NCBI RefSeq assembly: GCF_029263665.1
Contig: NZ_JAJUFQ010000003.1
Span: 186,001-250,000 of the forward strand
Source: Halomonas sp.
GTDB taxonomy: Bacteria; Pseudomonadota; Gammaproteobacteria; Pseudomonadales; Halomonadaceae
Direction of reading: 5' to 3'
DNA length: 64,000 nucleotides
In this document: piece by piece, positions 62,120-64,000 of the stretch
How the letters are laid out: the number at the start of each line of letters is the position of its first letter
Numbering within the stretch: position 1 is the first letter of the stretch
The notes under the pieces: generated by a model
Told to the model about the DNA's origin: nothing
Database searches by the model: none
The model's input: only the letters and a program-made list of their open reading frames with translations
Position numbers and translations under genes: made by a program

Positions 62120-63085
62120 ATGCTGAGGTCACTGATATTGGCAGGTGCCCTGGTGGCCACCAGTCAGGCATATGCCGGCAATGTGGAACCTTTGGTCAGT
62201 CCCGAGTGGCTGAATGATCACCTGGGCGATGAGGGGCTAGTGGTACTTGATGTTCGCTCAAGTGTGGATGATGGTGGTGACCGCTCTGATTATGAAGCGG
62301 CCCATATCCCCGGCAGTATCTATTCCAACTACAGTGAAGATGGCTGGCGTGAAACCCGTGATGGCGTGGTCGGAATGCTGCCTCCCGTGTCGAGCTTGGA
62401 GCGCCTCATCGGTGGCCTGGGGATTGGCAATGACGATACGGTCGTGATTGTACCTGCAGGTACTGGGCCTACCGACTTCGGTAGTGCTGCCCGGATCTAC
62501 TGGACCTTCAAGGTTCTCAGTCACGATGAGGTGGCGATTCTTGATGGCGGTTTTGCCGGCTGGCAGGAGGCCGGCCTGGAAGTGGCCAGTGGGGAGGCGG
62601 AATATCGTGATCCAGTACGCTTCGAAGGCAAGCTGGACGAGTCATTGATTGCCACTACCGACGATGTCGTGGCTGCCCGTGAAGCAGGAGAGCAATTGGT
62701 GGATGCTCGTCCACAGGATTTCTTTGCCGGCCGGACCCAGGCTCCGGATGCCAAGGCGCCAGGTACCATCCCGGATGCACTCAATCTCCCTAATCAAGAT
62801 TTTCTCTCCGGTGATGATGGTGCCTGGCATCTGAATACCGCGGAGGTTGAAGCGCGTATTCAGGCTGCAGGCCTGGATCCCAGCCAGCCGACCGTGTCCT
62901 TCTGCAACACGGGACACTGGGCGTCTACTGACTGGTTCGTGCTGAGTGAAATTGCCGGTTTTGACAATGTCGCTCTCTATGATGGCTCCATGGTCGAATG
63001 GACTCAGGATGATAGCCGCCCCCTTGTCGTGGCCAAGAAAGGCCTGGGCAAGATATTGGACGCGCTTGGCGTTGGTAAAGAGTAA
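62120..63085 (+). CDS. Periplasmic tandem-rhodanese sulfurtransferase
   Basis: Exported sulfurtransferase of 321 aa. The signal peptide is about 1-19 (cleavage after A-Y-A). Two rhodanese domains follow: the first (about 25-150) with L-V-V-L-D-V-R and no catalytic Cys, the second (about 165-300) with L-V-D-A-R-P-Q and the active loop F-C-N-T-G-H-W-A-S, whose Cys is the sulfur carrier. It would transfer sulfane sulfur from thiosulfate or a related donor in the periplasm. The next gene, 20 bp on, encodes a YeeE/YedE-type permease of the kind linked to thiosulfate uptake. Confidence 0.87.
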   Translation: MLRSLILAGALVATSQAYAGNVEPLVSPEWLNDHLGDEGLVVLDVRSSVDDGGDRSDYEAAHIPGSIYSNYSEDGWRETRDGVVGMLPPVSSLERLIGGLGIGNDDTVVIVPAGTGPTDFGSAARIYWTFKVLSHDEVAILDGGFAGWQEAGLEVASGEAEYRDPVRFEGKLDESLIATTDDVVAAREAGEQLVDARPQDFFAGRTQAPDAKAPGTIPDALNLPNQDFLSGDDGAWHLNTAEVEARIQAAGLDPSQPTVSFCNTGHWASTDWFVLSEIAGFDNVALYDGSMVEWTQDDSRPLVVAKKGLGKILDALGVGKE

Positions 63086-63105
63086 GCAAAAGGGCCTTGG
63101 ATCTC

Positions 63106-64000
63106 ATGACTCAGTCATCTTCTGTAATGACAACGGCGGAGCGCCCGGTAGTCGATACCTTTGTCGTGGGCGTGGCATTGGTGGGAATGCTGGTTCTGGG
63201 TGGGTTGATCTGGCTTGAAACCGCACCATTCCTCGTTGCTCTGTTCGCGGTAGGCATTGTGCTTGGCGTAGCTCTTTACCATGGCGCCTTTGGCTTCACC
63301 GCCGGCTGGCGCAATCTGGTGACCACCAAGCGTGGTGCTGGAATGCGTGCTCAGTTGATGTTGTTTGCCCTGGCTTCTCTGATCATGATTCCGCTGCTGG
63401 GTAGTGGTCACCCGGGCATGACCGGAGCTGTGGCTCCTATTGGAGTATCCCTTGTCGTAGGGTCCTTCATGTTTGGCATCGGTATGCAGCTCGGTGGTGG
63501 ATGTGGCTCCGGTACGCTCTTCACTGTAGGTGCGGGCAACATTCGCATGATGGTGACGCTGCTGTTTTTCATCATTGGTGCGGTGCTGGGTTCCATTCAT
63601 CTTCCCTGGTGGCTGGATTTGCCAGGCTTTGATCCGGTGAATCTCATCACACTCATGGGGGTTCCCGGTGCCATCGCTGTGCAATGGCTCGGTCTGGGAC
63701 TGGTGCTGTTGTGGGTCAATCGTGTCGAGCGGCGTGCTCATGGCAATGTCGAACATGGCGAGTTGCGCATGATGCCAGCGGAGGGTGGTGTATGGCGCAC
63801 TTTGCTGACGGGGCGCTGGCCTTTTGTCTGGGCGATTGTGGTGCTGGCGTTGGGCAATGCGGCAACACTGGCCATCGGTGGGGCGCCATGGGGGATCACC
63901 TTTGCCTTCAATCTGTGGGGGGCCAAGGTATTGCAGGCGCTGGGCGTGGACATGAGCCAGTTCGAGTTCTGGACCTGGGATTATCCCGCCATGGCGTTGT
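63106..64000 (+). CDS. YeeE/YedE-family sulfur-compound transporter (truncated by window edge)
   Basis: Open frame from an ATG at 63106 to the window end (298 codons, no stop). The N-terminus is polar; then there are many hydrophobic segments. A family hallmark is Q-L-G-G-G-C-G-S-G-T-L-F near 127-138, with the conserved Cys of YeeE/YedE (TsuA-like) proteins, followed by V-G-A-G-N. TsuA imports thiosulfate. With the rhodanese just upstream, a sulfur-uptake unit is likely. The substrate is inferred from family and context. Confidence 0.82.
   Translation, partial: MTQSSSVMTTAERPVVDTFVVGVALVGMLVLGGLIWLETAPFLVALFAVGIVLGVALYHGAFGFTAGWRNLVTTKRGAGMRAQLMLFALASLIMIPLLGSGHPGMTGAVAPIGVSLVVGSFMFGIGMQLGGGCGSGTLFTVGAGNIRMMVTLLFFIIGAVLGSIHLPWWLDLPGFDPVNLITLMGVPGAIAVQWLGLGLVLLWVNRVERRAHGNVEHGELRMMPAEGGVWRTLLTGRWPFVWAIVVLALGNAATLAIGGAPWGITFAFNLWGAKVLQALGVDMSQFEFWTWDYPAMAL

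Overview
The window is about 64 kb of bacterial chromosome, densely coded on both strands. The gene set (phhABC-type phenylalanine catabolism, TctABC tricarboxylate uptake, UrtABCDE urea uptake beside urease, an NSS-family symporter, a phasin, Hda, Rnt) points to a Gammaproteobacterium close to Halomonas (Halomonadaceae). That is an inference from gene content; no search was run. I saw no tRNA, rRNA, CRISPR array, prophage or transposase gene. One small non-autonomous inverted-repeat element (a MITE) is present.

Layout. 1-2.7 kb: nitrate two-component system narXL with an FNR-like box. 2.8-7.2 kb: phhA-phhB-aminotransferase operon, divergent from its TyrR-type regulator phhR. 7.2-16.8 kb: a recQ-family helicase, divergent from a tightly coupled three-gene operon that reads as a kleisin / KITE / giant SMC-like ATPase (1665 aa) condensin-type complex with no nuclease-like fourth subunit; this is the least ordinary locus in the window. 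16.9-25.1 kb: cfa, a thiamine-binding-type protein, argP/argO, hpd (next step of tyrosine breakdown, preceded by two TyrR-like boxes), an NSS symporter, a SUMT and an RlpA-like protein. 25.4-32.8 kb: a tricarboxylate-transport regulon (solute-binding protein, TctE, TctD and an IclR-type regulator overlapping on the minus strand; TctC-B-A on the plus strand).

33-45.4 kb: urea island urtABCDE then ureDABC-EFG-ureJ. Both operons are preceded by sequences matching sigma-54 promoters (GG-N10-GC), suggesting nitrogen control. A 142-bp MITE with IS5-like ends sits exactly at the ureC stop codon, flanked by a CTAA duplication. 45.4-64 kb: housekeeping and mixed genes: a PLD-family protein, lapA-like, yihY-like, mrp, dcd, purMN, perM-like, hda, a lipoprotein, a phasin, fumC, an orphan response regulator, argF, grxD, rnt, argG, a hlyU-like gene, a periplasmic rhodanese and a truncated YeeE/YedE-type transporter.

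How it fits together. PhhA/PhhB make tyrosine from phenylalanine, the aminotransferase makes 4-hydroxyphenylpyruvate and Hpd makes homogentisate. TyrR-like boxes at both phh and hpd suggest one PhhR regulon. Urea is imported by Urt, hydrolysed by UreABC matured by UreDEFG, and nickel is probably supplied by UreJ. Two features recur across the window: strong perfect hairpins at gene ends, and short in-phase tandem repeats (7-24 bp units) at gene boundaries, including two copies of an organised heptad-repeat/hairpin element between convergent genes.
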